Part shown: piece by piece, positions 23,799 to 34,947 of the stretch
Numbering within the stretch: position 1 is the stretch's first letter
Layout: each line of letters begins with the position of its first letter
Made by a program: the position numbers and the translations under genes
Notes under the pieces: model-generated
Database searches by the model: none
Seen by the model: the letters and a program-made list of their open reading frames with translations, nothing else
What the model was told of the DNA's origin: nothing
Assembly: GCA_000467715.1 (NCBI GenBank)
Contig: AJFK01001027.1
Location: 1-64,000 of the forward strand
Direction of reading: 5' to 3'
DNA length: 64,000 nucleotides
Source: Hysterium pulicare CBS 123377
Taxonomy: Eukaryota; Ascomycota; Dothideomycetes; Hysteriales; Hysteriaceae

Positions 23799-24394
23799 CG
23801 CAGATGAATAGACTTTGTAGATGCGGCAGAGCTATCAGTGTGAGGCTCGTCTTAAGACCTCTACACGCTTCTTTCATATGAAAAGATACGGTGTAGAGAC
23901 CTTTTTGCCTGCCGACGCTAAACCTGGTAAGTAGTCATGTGAAAGCAGCGCAGCTGCGCAAATGCCTGCAAGTGACAGAAGAGCCACGTGTAAGCAGATA
24001 GATAAAAATTGGGTCACAGAGCTTTTGCACAAGAGTGGATGAATATGAACAATCTCCTTGCATAAGAATGAATTACCCAGATGTGACTCCTACAGCCTCA
24101 CTGATCAGTCAGTCTAGTAAGTCCAAATGTATTGAAGTGAATGACGAGGACACGCCTATGAGCCAAGTATTTCCTTCGTGTCATGATATCACAATGAATG
24201 CTTTCCAAGGTTCATGTAAAAAGTGAAGCTCAGCCTAGCTTTGCGGCATCTAAGGTTAACCCTCGGAGGCACGTCGGGCCGAATTACGCTAAGCCTTCTC
24301 GGTGACATCTCTTTCACTTCCTGTGCTGTGCCATCGAAACTTTACCCCGCGCTCTAGGACTACCTCTATTCGACACGGAAAATCTGACTTGACC
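23799..24394. other. Divergent intergenic region F-box/TAF10
   Basis: No supported gene. Promoter sequence for two divergent genes is expected. A 63-codon open frame at 24035 has no support. Confidence 0.5.
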
Positions 24395-25161
24395 ATGGCG
24401 GATCAGAATATCTCCCAGTCGTCCGCAACCGAACCAAATATTGGGACCGGCGAAGAGTTCGATGCCTCCATTGACGCTGACATAAATCCGGACGCGACAC
24501 AACCAGATGCGATGAACCTCGACGGTGCGAATGATGTGGATCCGGCATCAAGAAATGGTATGGGAGACGGACAACCGTTGGAGGCGCGGATACCGGTGAA
24601 GAAGGATGCTACTTTGCGAGAATTTCTGAGCAAAATGGATGACTATGCACCGATTGTACGTCGGCTCCTTATAATCGTTTATGTTATGTTTACATTTGAT
24701 TGATATGCTAACATTGTCTTTTATATTCCTAGATACCAGATGCGGTCACAAACTATTACCTCACACTTGCGGGATTACCACCTCCCCCTCACACTTCCCC
24801 ACACCTCGCTCGCCTCCTAGCTCTAGCAACACAGAAGTTTATTGCCGATATCGCTGCTGATGCTTATCAATACTCTCGGATACGCTCTTCTAACACAACA
24901 AGCAATAACCCGATGGGAGGCTTGGGCGCTGCGGCCGGCTTAGGAGCCGGACCACAGGGTGCGGCGGCAGCAGGTGGTGCGCAGGGAGGAAAGGATGGAG
25001 GTGCGCAGGGTAAAGGATTGAACCTTGGTGTTCAGAGACCAGGTTACGGTGGCGGGGGCCAAGGAGGTAGTCAGGGACGTACCGTTCTCACAATGGAGGA
25101 TTTGGGAATGGCCGTTGGTGAATATGGCGTCAACATTAAGAGAGGGGAGTTCTATCGATGA
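24395..25161 (+). CDS. TAF10: Transcription initiation factor TFIID/SAGA subunit TAF10
   Basis: Two exons (24395-24655, 24733-25161) with a 77-nt intron give 229 residues. An acidic N-terminus precedes the TAF10 histone fold: [20 protein letters not shown], then [30 protein letters not shown] and, after an insert, [20 protein letters not shown] ending in KRGEFYR. TAF10 is shared by TFIID and SAGA and pairs with TAF8 or SPT7. About 60 Gly/Ala/Gln-rich residues are inserted between the second and third helices of the fold. They keep frame and show no splice consensus, so they appear to be coding. The exon join restores the MDDYAP-IIPDAV motif exactly. Confidence 0.94.
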
Positions 25162-25504
25162 TATATCGCCGGACTCCTAGTTTTCATGACCTTCCATTAT
25201 CTCCGGTCGTCAGCATCAGTCGCGGCCGCTAGACCATTACATGGAGTAGACTACTTCGACCATTGCGCCAGGTGGAGTTCAGTACTTCCCACACATGTTC
25301 GACATGATGGCGCACAAGGGCAGCGGGCATTATAGGCGTTCAGGGCTATTGCTGGTGGTGGTACTGGACATCTAGGAATTGGGGGGAGTTCGAAGGTTGA
25401 AATGTGCCCACATTTGGGCATTCTTGCATAATATATGGTACAGAGGAAATCATAGGATTGTGCCTGAATGGTACCAAAACTCCCGTATGCAAATACACCC
25501 ATAA
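25162..25504. other. Convergent intergenic region TAF10/RSM19
   Basis: Nothing supported. It probably contains both 3' UTRs. An 83-codon minus-strand open frame here has no recognisable sequence. Confidence 0.5.
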
Positions 25505-25974
25505 CTACTTGTTCTTCGTCTGCCTGAATGTGAATGTCTTTCTCGTCCTATTACAACCTGTCAGTCTCTGTCCCTTGCAATAAGTATTGCGTATTCTCCA
25601 TTGTGAGTTATCAAAACTATAACATACGGTGCGAACTCTCCCAACTTGTGACCGACCATGTCCTCCGTGACCGTTAAATCTATGTAGTTTTTGCCATTGT
25701 GAACCTGAAACTTGAGACCGACGAAATTCGGGAGTATAGTTGCGGAACGGGCCTGGGTCTTTATCGGAGGTACTTTCTCACCAGGCTTCGGTCGCACGAT
25801 GGGGAGGCTATCGTAGATTGGGTGAGGACTTGAAGAAGGCGCACGACATTACTGGTAGAACTTACGGAACAATATTGGGACCTGAACTTTTGAGTCAGCG
25901 TTCGTCACTGTAGGGGGAGAAGAGTACTCACCTTTCCATACAGAGCGCGCGAAAAGCGCTCTCGTTGGTTGCAT
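25505..25974 (-). CDS. RSM19: Mitochondrial small-subunit ribosomal protein uS19m
   Basis: Four exons in gene order are 25932-25974, 25866-25881, 25628-25807 and 25505-25547, giving 93 residues, the usual size for uS19. The protein starts [20 protein letters not shown] and continues [40 protein letters not shown] and [17 protein letters not shown], the diagnostic S19 signature. It sits in the head of the mitochondrial 30S-like subunit. Exon 2 is only 16 nt, and all phases (1, 2, 2) agree. Without splicing, only the middle 78 codons are visible, with a false C-terminal extension and no ATG. It diverges from MRE11 across 288 nt. Confidence 0.92.
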
Positions 25975-26262
25975 TTTTGATGGGCTTCTCGGAGGTGAGG
26001 TTGCGGAGAAGACGTCGAACAACCTTAGATAATCTTGACCACGTGATCGCGGGCTACAAGTTCTTGGCCAGGCTGCACAGCGCGTCTACGTCGTGAATTT
26101 GATCCTTTCATTTCCTTACACATGGACGGCTATATAAAAGAGTGAGGAATTTTCTACTCAAAACCTCAAGTCTACGAAATCCAATGCCGGCTACTGCCAC
26201 CGTATATTCCAAGCGGTTGCCACACTACTGAGACCGAACGCATATACAGAGCGTATCTACTC
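25975..26262. promoter_or_regulatory. Bidirectional promoter region RSM19/MRE11
   Basis: This 288-nt gap separates two divergent start codons. A TATA-like TATATAAAAG lies at 26131-26140, about 120 nt upstream of the MRE11 ATG and in its orientation. A shared promoter is inferred from position. Confidence 0.5.
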
Positions 26263-28855
26263 ATGCCTCCCGCCAGAGCACCAGCTAGAGGTAATGCGTT
26301 CCTTCCGTGTTCCGAGCATGTCAAATATAGCTAACGAATGAGTTTAGGGCCGGACACCGTCCGCATTCTTGTGGCGACCGATAGCCATGTTGGCTACAAC
26401 GAACGTGATCCCATCCGTGGGGACGATAGTTGGAAAAGCTTCCATGAAGTAATGTGCCTAGCGAAAGAGCATGATGTAGACATGGTGCTTCATGCTGGAG
26501 ACCTGTTCCACGAAAATAAACCGTCTAGGAAGTCCATGTATCAGGTTATGCGGTCCTTGCGAATGAATTGCCTGGGGGATAAACCTTGCGAATTGGAGAT
26601 GTTGAGCGACGCAAGCGAAAATTTCCAAGGGTGATTACAACAGGATTATAGCCTATGAGTGAATCTGAGCAACTGACAGTTAAGAGCAGAGTCTTCGACC
26701 ATGTTAACTATGAGGACCCAGACATCAATGTTGCTATTCCAGTCTTCGCAATTCATGGCAATCACGATGATCCCTCGGGAGTATGTTTTGCCCTTCCCAA
26801 AGATGCTGACTTGAAGTTGCTGTTAACATGTGTTAGGAAGGCCATCTAGCTGCTCTAGATCTGCTTCAAATATCTGGATTAGTCAACTACTACGGTCGAA
26901 CCCCTGAATCAGATAATATTGCAGTGAAGCCAGTCCTTCTACAGAAAGGTCGCACCAAGCTTGCCCTGTACGGATTGAGTAATGTGAGAGACGAGAGGTT
27001 ATTCCGCACATTCCGCGATGGGAAAGTCAAATTCTTCCAACCCGGAACTCAGAAGGACGATTGGTTTAATTTGATGAGTGTACACCAGAACCAGTAAGCC
27101 TTGCAACTAATTCTAGTGATCAATTGCTAACGTCCTGGAAGCCACGCGTATACCGAAACTGGCTATTTGCCTGAGAACTTTCTCCCCGAGTTCGTTGATC
27201 TGATTGTATGGGGTCATGAACATGAATGCCTGATTGAACCGCGCTACAATCCCGAAATGGGATTCCATGTGATGCAGCCAGGCTCATCAGTAGCCACTTC
27301 CCTCATGCCTGGAGAAGCCGTTCCCAAACATGTGGCTATTCTAAGTATCACTGGGAAAGAATTCAAGAGCGAGACACTGAGGCTAAAGACTATCCGCCCC
27401 TTCGTTATGAAGGAGATTATCCTTGCTGAGGAGAGATCTCTCAAGGAAAAGGAGATCTGGAGGATTGATAATAATCGAACTAAGATAACTCAGCATCTTA
27501 CGACCATTGTTGAGCAAATGATCACCGAAGCCCAACAGGAGTGGCTCGCGCTTCAGGAAGATGCTGATGAGGAATTATCAGCACCGCTTCCTCTAGTCCG
27601 GCTAAGGGTAGAATATACAGCGCCAGAAGGAGGAAGATTCGATTGCGAAAACCCACAGAGATTCTCCAATAGGTTTGTCGGCAGGGTCGCCAACGTGAAC
27701 GATGTCATCCAATTCTATCGCAAAAAGGCTACTGCGAACCGTAAGTAGTACATGCTCCTCAGCGCAAAATATTTCTCACGTTCTCTTAGGGGCATTAAAG
27801 AACAATGCCGAACTCCCAGAGGAGTCCATCTTGGCTCAAATGTCAATCGACACAGTCAAGGTTGAGAAGCTCGTAAGAGAGTTTCTCACTGCTCAATCAC
27901 TCACTATCCTCCCCCAGAACTCCTTTGGAGATGCAGTCGCTCAATTTGTAGATAAAGATGACAAGCATGCAATGGAGATGTTCGTCAACGAAAGCCTTGC
28001 AAATCAGATCAAGCATTTACTAGATTCGAATGAAGTAGAGGAGGATGACATCACGGATGCGATGGACGTATATCGGACAAAGCTCGAAGAACTCTTCGCC
28101 GCTGGTCATCTCAAGAAAACCGTAAGTGCATGCATCACCTGCTTTAGACAGACCGCTAACATTGACCAGAAGAAATCGAAATTGAAGCCGAAGCCCGACA
28201 ATTGGGACACGGATATGGACGGAGAATGGGCAGACCAACCTGGTGCTCTTATCTACACGGATGCTGAAGCTGAGGAAGAAGACGGCCCTGCTTCTGTCCC
28301 TACGAGGAAACCTGCAACCCGTGGACGAGGTGGGAAAGCGACTACGAGTACGCGCAAAACAGCAGCGGCCCCCAAAAAGCCCGCAGCCGCCTCTAAAGGT
28401 AGCAGGGGAAAGAAAAAGGTTATTGAGGAGGAAGAAGACGAGGATGAAGATGTCGTCATGCTTGATGATGATGATGATGGCTCCGAATCCGAGGAAGAAC
28501 TGTTCGTGAGACCCTCTCGATCTACAGCAAAGAAACCAGCGGCGAAGACATCAACGAGCATTAAATCTCCAGTCAAGAAGCCGGCCGCTCGTGCTTCGAC
28601 TACGAAACAATCCACTCTCAATTTCTCTCAAGCATCGACTTCGCGCAATCAGGCGAATGGAAGAGGTAGGAAGAAGGCTCAGGAACCGGTGAGTCCACCC
28701 TTGTGTCTCCAAAGCTGTTTCATGTCTCGACTTTTACTTGGCTACTACGAGGAACCCGTACTGATGCACTGTAGAGCGATGATGAGATATCTGAAGATTC
28801 CGATGATGCATTTGAGCCTGCTACGCAGACGAGGAGTACACGAAGTCGGAGATGA
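26263..28855 (+). CDS. MRE11: Double-strand break repair nuclease MRE11
   Basis: Eight exons (26263-26290, 26348-26630, 26690-26780, 26837-27093, 27142-27740, 27790-28121, 28170-28688, 28775-28855) give 729 residues. All phosphoesterase motifs are present: [44 protein letters not shown] and [10 protein letters not shown]. The capping domain follows (KPQ-like [16 protein letters not shown]). The C-terminal tail has a GRGGK patch, a run of Glu/Asp and an SDDAFEP..RSTRSRR end. MRE11 is the Mn-dependent nuclease of the MRN complex (with RAD50 and NBS1) in break repair and telomere upkeep. Every junction restores conserved sequence, for example [13 protein letters not shown] and [13 protein letters not shown]. 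Introns are 46-86 nt. The intron at 28122 is 48 nt and keeps frame if retained. Confidence 0.95.
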
Positions 28856-29945
28856 AGCAAATGATGCCTTCTAAGGATCCTTCTTAATTTTGCTACGTAA
28901 CGAGCGTTGAGGATGCATAGCGACTGGCGTTCGGCATAGCGGGTAACTTGCTTTTCTCCTTCAATGCATGGGCACATCGCCCTTTTGTGTCTCTAGGCAT
29001 CTGTTTTCAAGTTCGAATCCCGCTCTGTGCTGAGATGCGTCAGAGGGATGTCTTTTCCTGCCAAACTCACGGCAGCTAGTAGGTCCTCATTAACACCCGA
29101 AGGAGCCCGCTTGCTTTTGAAATCGGACTTTCTCATCAATGATTGCTGTTCAAATCTTGATCCCATCCCGCGAGCGCCTATCGCCAAACTCTATCCCCAC
29201 GGCGCATGGGTCCAGGTAGGTGGATGATAATTATTTTCTTTGTGAAACACGATCTAAGTGCATAAATACGGTACATCTGCCTGTAAGTTCAGGTGAAAGC
29301 CAAAACCTTATTGCTGCTATTGTACCTAGGCATACAATAGGAGCAGTGGTAGGCTTGGAAGTGGTTCCTTCCTCTCTTTCCATGCTCGATCTCAATCTCG
29401 ATCAGGCAAGCACGCACTCACTCAGCGTCGCTTGCAAGTCCGCCTTCTCCATGGCAGGAGTTTTCATGATACTCAACACTTGCACGCCTCTTTCCATCGT
29501 CGTGAACCCCAAAGGGAAGAGCATCGGGATGCTCTTCAAATATCCTTCCGCAGATCTCAGACCCCCAACCTCTTCCACAACACACTCATTCGTCTTCCAT
29601 TTTCTTGTTCTGCCCGTCTTCTTCCACCATTGCTGCTCGAGGCTCTTGGATAGCTACACGCTCGTTCTTCGATTCAGCCAATCACCAACAGCTTTGAGGT
29701 ATGATTCTTTCATCTGATCATAGCGTATCTTGTGCCTCGATTTCGCGAAGCATAGCCAGTCTCTGCAAAACATGGTACTGTACTAATGTGGCTATAGGAT
29801 ATTCACATCAAACTCATCACTCGTTTCGTTGCCTCCTTGTTTCATTCACCTTCCGTCCACTCGATTCAGACGCTTGCTGTGAACATTCGTCAACAGTTCG
29901 GCCACCTTACATTAGAGAGGAGGAAGGACCTTCGAAGGGACCACA
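28856..29945. other. Long intergenic or leader region
   Basis: No supported gene in about 1.1 kb upstream of the large unknown protein. The last 400 nt are rich in C and T, as in a fungal leader. A T-loop-like GTTCGAATCCC near 29010 is not part of a foldable tRNA (see rejected items). Confidence 0.45.
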
Positions 29946-32900
29946 ATGACTTTGGCTTACAAGGTGGAAGAATTGCTGGCTTTGAGAGACTCGGTCTCGG
30001 AATCTGCCGTCTCCATTGATAGATTCGCAGACGAGGATGTGATCAAAGGTCAGCTGTCTCCGCTTCACCTCCAACACATTTTCACCTCCTTCACCACCAC
30101 CAAGTCCGTAGGACCCTGCACCCGCTCAATTAGATTATTCCGACCAGTCACGTGTCGGAGCGAGCTCCGCACTTTGGAAATTTGCTCGCCTTCATCTCCG
30201 TATTTCTCGTTCCCCGTACAACGCTCACCGCCAACTCTCTCCCGTTGCTCGTGCAACGCTCTCTCGCATACTTACATGCTTCAAACGTAATTGCTGAGCT
30301 AACACATCTTCTCCTTGCAGAACACGTCTTACGCCCATCTGTATCAGCCTGTGCCATCGGCGGACACTCCGACATTAGCTCGCGACCGCCAGTAACAGCT
30401 GGAGTTCTCGCAAGCGCAGCGGACAAAAAGCCATCCCCTTCGCCATCAGTGAAGCGGGGCAAGGCCGAGCGGTTGCTCAAAGAACACGGTAGTCCACCGG
30501 GCATGCGTGTCACTGCTGGAGGACGTGTCGTGCCCAGTGACCTTCCACCACTGAGCAATTCGCACTCTCCTCACTACAATCCGAGGGCGCAATCGAGTCG
30601 CATCTCTCCGGTCAACCCAATGCCGTCTCAACAGGTCCCAGATTTGACCACAATCCCTGCTAATGCTTCAATCGTCTTCAACGCCAATGGCCAACCTTGC
30701 CTTTACGTCAATAATCAGGTTTTGCCAATTCCAGGCCTTGACTTCAGTGGCCCTGGCGGGGTCTCCGGTCAACATCCTATATATCCACCTATGCCGTTTA
30801 TGACTGATCTTACGAAGCAATTCGGTGATGCAGCTATGCTCTCGGCTCAGAATGCATTGAATCCTTTTGGATACCCGACTTCGCGCAAGAGCTCAGCGGT
30901 GAACCTTGCCTCTGCAGCTCACACCACAGCACCAGCTACTGACCTTCAGTCACTCAAGCAACAGCATGCCCTTAAGAGCAAGGAGCTCAAGCTTGTCGAG
31001 CAGACTGAGGTCTTGCAGTCAAATCACCAGAATGAAGAGTGGCGCAATGCCATCATCAAGCAAAAGAGAAACTTGATCGTAGAGATTGATGCACTGCGAA
31101 AACAGATCAAGACTCTCGAAGCTAGTGCACCCAAAGCAGCTGCGCAAGGCTCTACAGTTGCACCTCCAGCAAATACCGGAGCTCCTCCAGTATCTTTTGC
31201 GCCACAATTCCAGCAACCAATCGTCCAGCAGATGTACCCCAATGTGGGATTACCCATGACAGCGGTGGGGATGCCGCCATCCAGCAACCCGTATGCATCA
31301 CCTTACCTTCTCTACCCGCCATTTGCAGGCACTTCACTGCTTTCCTCGGGTACATCTCAATTTTCGGGTGATGGTCGGGTCTTCACGTCTGGCGAAAATT
31401 CTGTCAATGGTACCCATTTCGCGAATACGATCACGACCGCGAGTAACGGCGATATGGGAGGCGCTGTTGGACGCGACCATGCCAACCAATCTCCGACTGG
31501 ACCAGGTTCTGCATTTCGTCGCTCGCACGCTATTGAGATCAAGCCACCTAATAACGATGCCAACATGCCTACTCGTCAAGGTTCCACTCTCGACCCAAAG
31601 AGTCCTACTTATGAGCCGCCCAGCAAGTCAGCAATCACTAAATTTGAAGGTGTCGAAATCTTTGTGCCTCCTACACCGTCTCCAATTCCTTCGCCGGTGC
31701 AGAATGACACTGTCCAAGCCAATTGTCCATGGCTGTTCGATGACAAAGAAGGTATCGAGTTGCCGAAGGAGGAGAGAGGGGAAAAGTTCGTTCAGCACAA
31801 GCCTAGCATCTCGAGCGTTGGAACGGCAGACTTCTTCCCAACAAACACTCATGAGCACTCTTCCACACGAATTGCGCCCGCTAAAGCTGGATCCTATACT
31901 AAATCGAAGGACTTGTCCGAGGAAAAATCACCCGCACCTACCACTCCCGAGAAGCAGTGGCCCAGTAGCCCGTGGAACCCAGTCTCTCGAAGCGGCGGAA
32001 AGTCTAAAGTTTCGAACCTTTCCATACAGGCATCACCTCTGAGGAGATTGGCGTCATGGAATCAAGAATTCGGATCCAAGTCCGATAGCTCTCGCCCTGC
32101 CAGCAAGACAGGCACCCCTCAACGAGAATCGAACGAGGCAGCAGCTGAAGTCCGAAAGACGTCAGCTCAGCAGGTGGATGCCGGTCAAGAATGGTCGCTC
32201 GTTCCTGCAAAAGTCATCGATCACGTTCCATCCACCTACCAAGAGGGCTATCAGGCTGGCATTTCTCACAAAGGATTGCCCAATAACCTTGAGGTCATTC
32301 GCGGCTATTACGAAGGGCTAACGGCGCTACTTAAGGAGGGTCTGTTGACCAATGCTCGTGGCCTTTCAATTCGCAATGTGAATTCGGGCAGCCTCAATTC
32401 CAAATCCTCTTTCCGTAACCCTTTCGGAAACTCACCGAACGATTCTGCCGTCTCATTATCATTCTCTGCTCGTAGCGGTGACCAGGCCCCACTCTCTCAG
32501 GAGAACATTCGGGCTGTTATGGCGAATCCCATGCTCTCAGCACCCCGTTCGACTCCTGCTCATAGCCCTACCGAGAGCGTCTGGGGTGCGAATCAAGGCG
32601 GAGTACCCGTCCCATATTCTCTCGGCAATGAAGCTATGAGTGCATCGAAGGCTCGTCACCGCACTTCATCGATTGCGGCCAACCCTCAGGGCTTTCACGC
32701 ATACGCAGACTCTTCCCAAACGATGCCTCCTAGGCCACTTTCCGGAAATCAAGTCGTGAACAAGACAGTCGGTACTCCGGGTTCACAGCAACGCTATTAT
32801 CCGGGCCACAAGGACTACAAGCTTGGTACGTCCAACGGAGCTTCCTCGTCAGCCAGAGCCCCAGATCAGAGGTACTCGTCCGGATTCGATGGAGCCATGG

Positions 32901-33235
32901 ATGATATGGCAGAGATGGCGCAGCACAGCAGCGTCAATACACCCCAAGAGCCTGCCAGTGTTGATGCTTCCTGCTTCAAATCTTCGTCCGGGAAAGGGCC
33001 TAAGCAGAAGGCCTCGCCTCAGAAGACCTCCGAATCCCCGAAGAAACCTGGGGAGACTTCTCCGGCCAAGAATCTGCTCAAGCAGATTGCAAACAAGGAC
33101 AGGAAGGCCAGCGACCCAGCTAACATGTCTCCCGAGGACAAGAAGAAGTGGCGAAACCAATGGCGCAAACGCTTCCAGGGGATCAAAAGCACCGAGACGG
33201 AGCAAATCGAGCAGTACAAGCGCGAGAATCCGTAG
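29946..33235 (+). CDS. Large fungal-specific protein of unknown function
   Basis: Two exons (29946-30048, 30321-33235) with a 272-nt intron give 1005 residues. Exon 1 encodes MTLAYKVEELLALRDSVSES and an acidic ADEDVIK end, which joins in frame to EHVLRPS. The body is Ser/Pro/Asn-rich and probably disordered. It contains a coiled-coil segment at about residues 265-320 (LKQQHALKSKELKLVEQTEV, NLIVEIDALRKQIKTLEASA), a compact block EWSLVPAKVIDHVPSTYQEG followed by YQAGISHKGLPNNLEVIRGY, and a basic C-terminal tail (SPEDKKKWRNQWRKRFQGIK). I do not recognise a named domain. The shape suggests a cytoplasmic or nuclear scaffold or RNA-associated factor, but this is inference. Exon 2 alone would read open into the intron, giving a false N-terminus at 30152. 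Confidence 0.8.
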
Positions 33236-34947
33236 ATCCACTGGGATTGTCGTGACTTCGATAACCGAACAACAGCGGACAAGTTTAACAATATGGATAT
33301 CACCAAAGCAGCCTTGGGACAGATGTATCGGCCTACAGATTGGTCAACACTCTTTCTGAATACGTACGGATTTGGGATATACAAATATCGCACAGGTTAA
33401 AAGCAGCAAAAAACGGAAACAAATGGCCGCGAAAGCATCTTTCTAGTCTTCGGTTGGCACGTCAACTATGGACTCTTCCTTGGCCTGCTTAACTGTCTTC
33501 GTCAAGTGTACAACATTCGCGCCTGTGTATGGTCACTGTATCGGTACATTTACTGGACCCGTCAAAACTCGATGTGGTGGATGCTCGGACTGGAGAAAGC
33601 CCATCAATTTAATGTTTACTCCCTCTTCCCATTTTCCATACTGTTGCCCTCGATTTCAAGGTCATTCCCCAAGCATACTGTCTTCACCCAACTTCTAATA
33701 TCAAAAACACAATTCCCATCCCCTTTCGATTCACAGCATATTTACTCCCCCTTTCCACCCTTTTCTTCTTCGATCGGGTGTACGAACATAGTCGTTGCTT
33801 GGGCATGAATTGTATGATAGCACACACTAAACAGATATAAAATTTTCATGCTCAGTCTAGTGTTCTCAATTATAACAGTGACTTTTCGTGCGAACGCTTG
33901 ACTCAGCGATGACGTCCAGTGAGCTCGGTAACAAGATAGTAGGTTCTCGATTAAGCGATTGTGATCGATTTTAGATGTCAAACGGTTATAAAATCCTCGT
34001 AGACGTTTGGCTCTGCTTAGAGATTTCTTAATGGGATCATAGTGAAAGGGCGATACAATTATCGGCTTCAAGCATACCCCTGGATTCGGCAAACACAACT
34101 CGCTGAAGCATTCTCGGGCTGTCCAGACAACGTCAAGGGGAAACATGGATGAAGAACTGTAGCAGTGAAATTGTCCCATTAGACACTCCTATGCTGGCAA
34201 AACCTCGGCTGCGGATGATTTGTGAAACCCATCTGCACTTGTGTTTCGAGGGCAATATCGGCAAGGTACAATGCAGGATGATGCAGATTGATTGTGTGCT
34301 GCTGATAAATCGAAAGATTACTGAATTCGTGGCGCTGCGGGCGAGATAAATGGGCGGGTAGGTAGCTTTACTTTTGGGGAGGCGCAGCTGCAAGCCACGG
34401 GGATGAGCCTTTACAGCTTGGTTTGAAGCCTGATGCGAATGGTACATGGTGAGTGACAATCGCCAGGCAATCTATGCTGTGCTGAGCGTGAAGGAGAAAC
34501 ATCACTCTGCTGTTTCGATTGCGAATCATTGCCCGGCGTGCAGTTGGTGGAGCTCCGGCAGCTTCTACCTGCGTTCTAGCTCCCCGCCGTGTGTGGTTCG
34601 CCGTGTTCGCCTCCCTCAGCGCGGTGGGGACTTTCCTTTCCCTCAGCCGCCCAGAGAAGCATCCAACAGCAATCAGTGCTCGGCATTCCTCGACAAGACC
34701 TGCTTCTCCGCTCACCACTGTGGCATACACCCGAAAGCAAAGAACTTCGACAACATTCTTTCACCTCCTTCCCATCGTCCTCTTCACCAACTCCCCAATC
34801 CCCGTCACATCGTCATGGCTCACTAATGAACTAGCCTGACAAACCCCCATCAGCCTCCCACCCTCGTTCCTATGACGGGCTGAGTACTTCAAAGACGTCG
34901 ATACATTACCCATTCCTGCCGTGTCATTACAACGTCGCTCGTCTCCC
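33236..34947. other. Long intergenic or leader region upstream of the kinase
   Basis: No supported gene in 1.7 kb. Several short open frames exist on both strands without domains. The last 400 nt are CT-rich and resemble a long kinase leader with several upstream ATGs. Confidence 0.45.

Noticed and set aside
28122-28169. In-frame 48-nt intron of MRE11 read as coding
   Set aside because: GTAAGT donor, CTAAC branch and CCAG acceptor are all good, so splicing is more likely, although retention would not break the frame.
28985-29030. tRNA-like T-loop GTTCGAATCCC
   Set aside because: The flanking bases do not form the five-pair T stem, there is no A box at the right distance, and no acceptor pairing.
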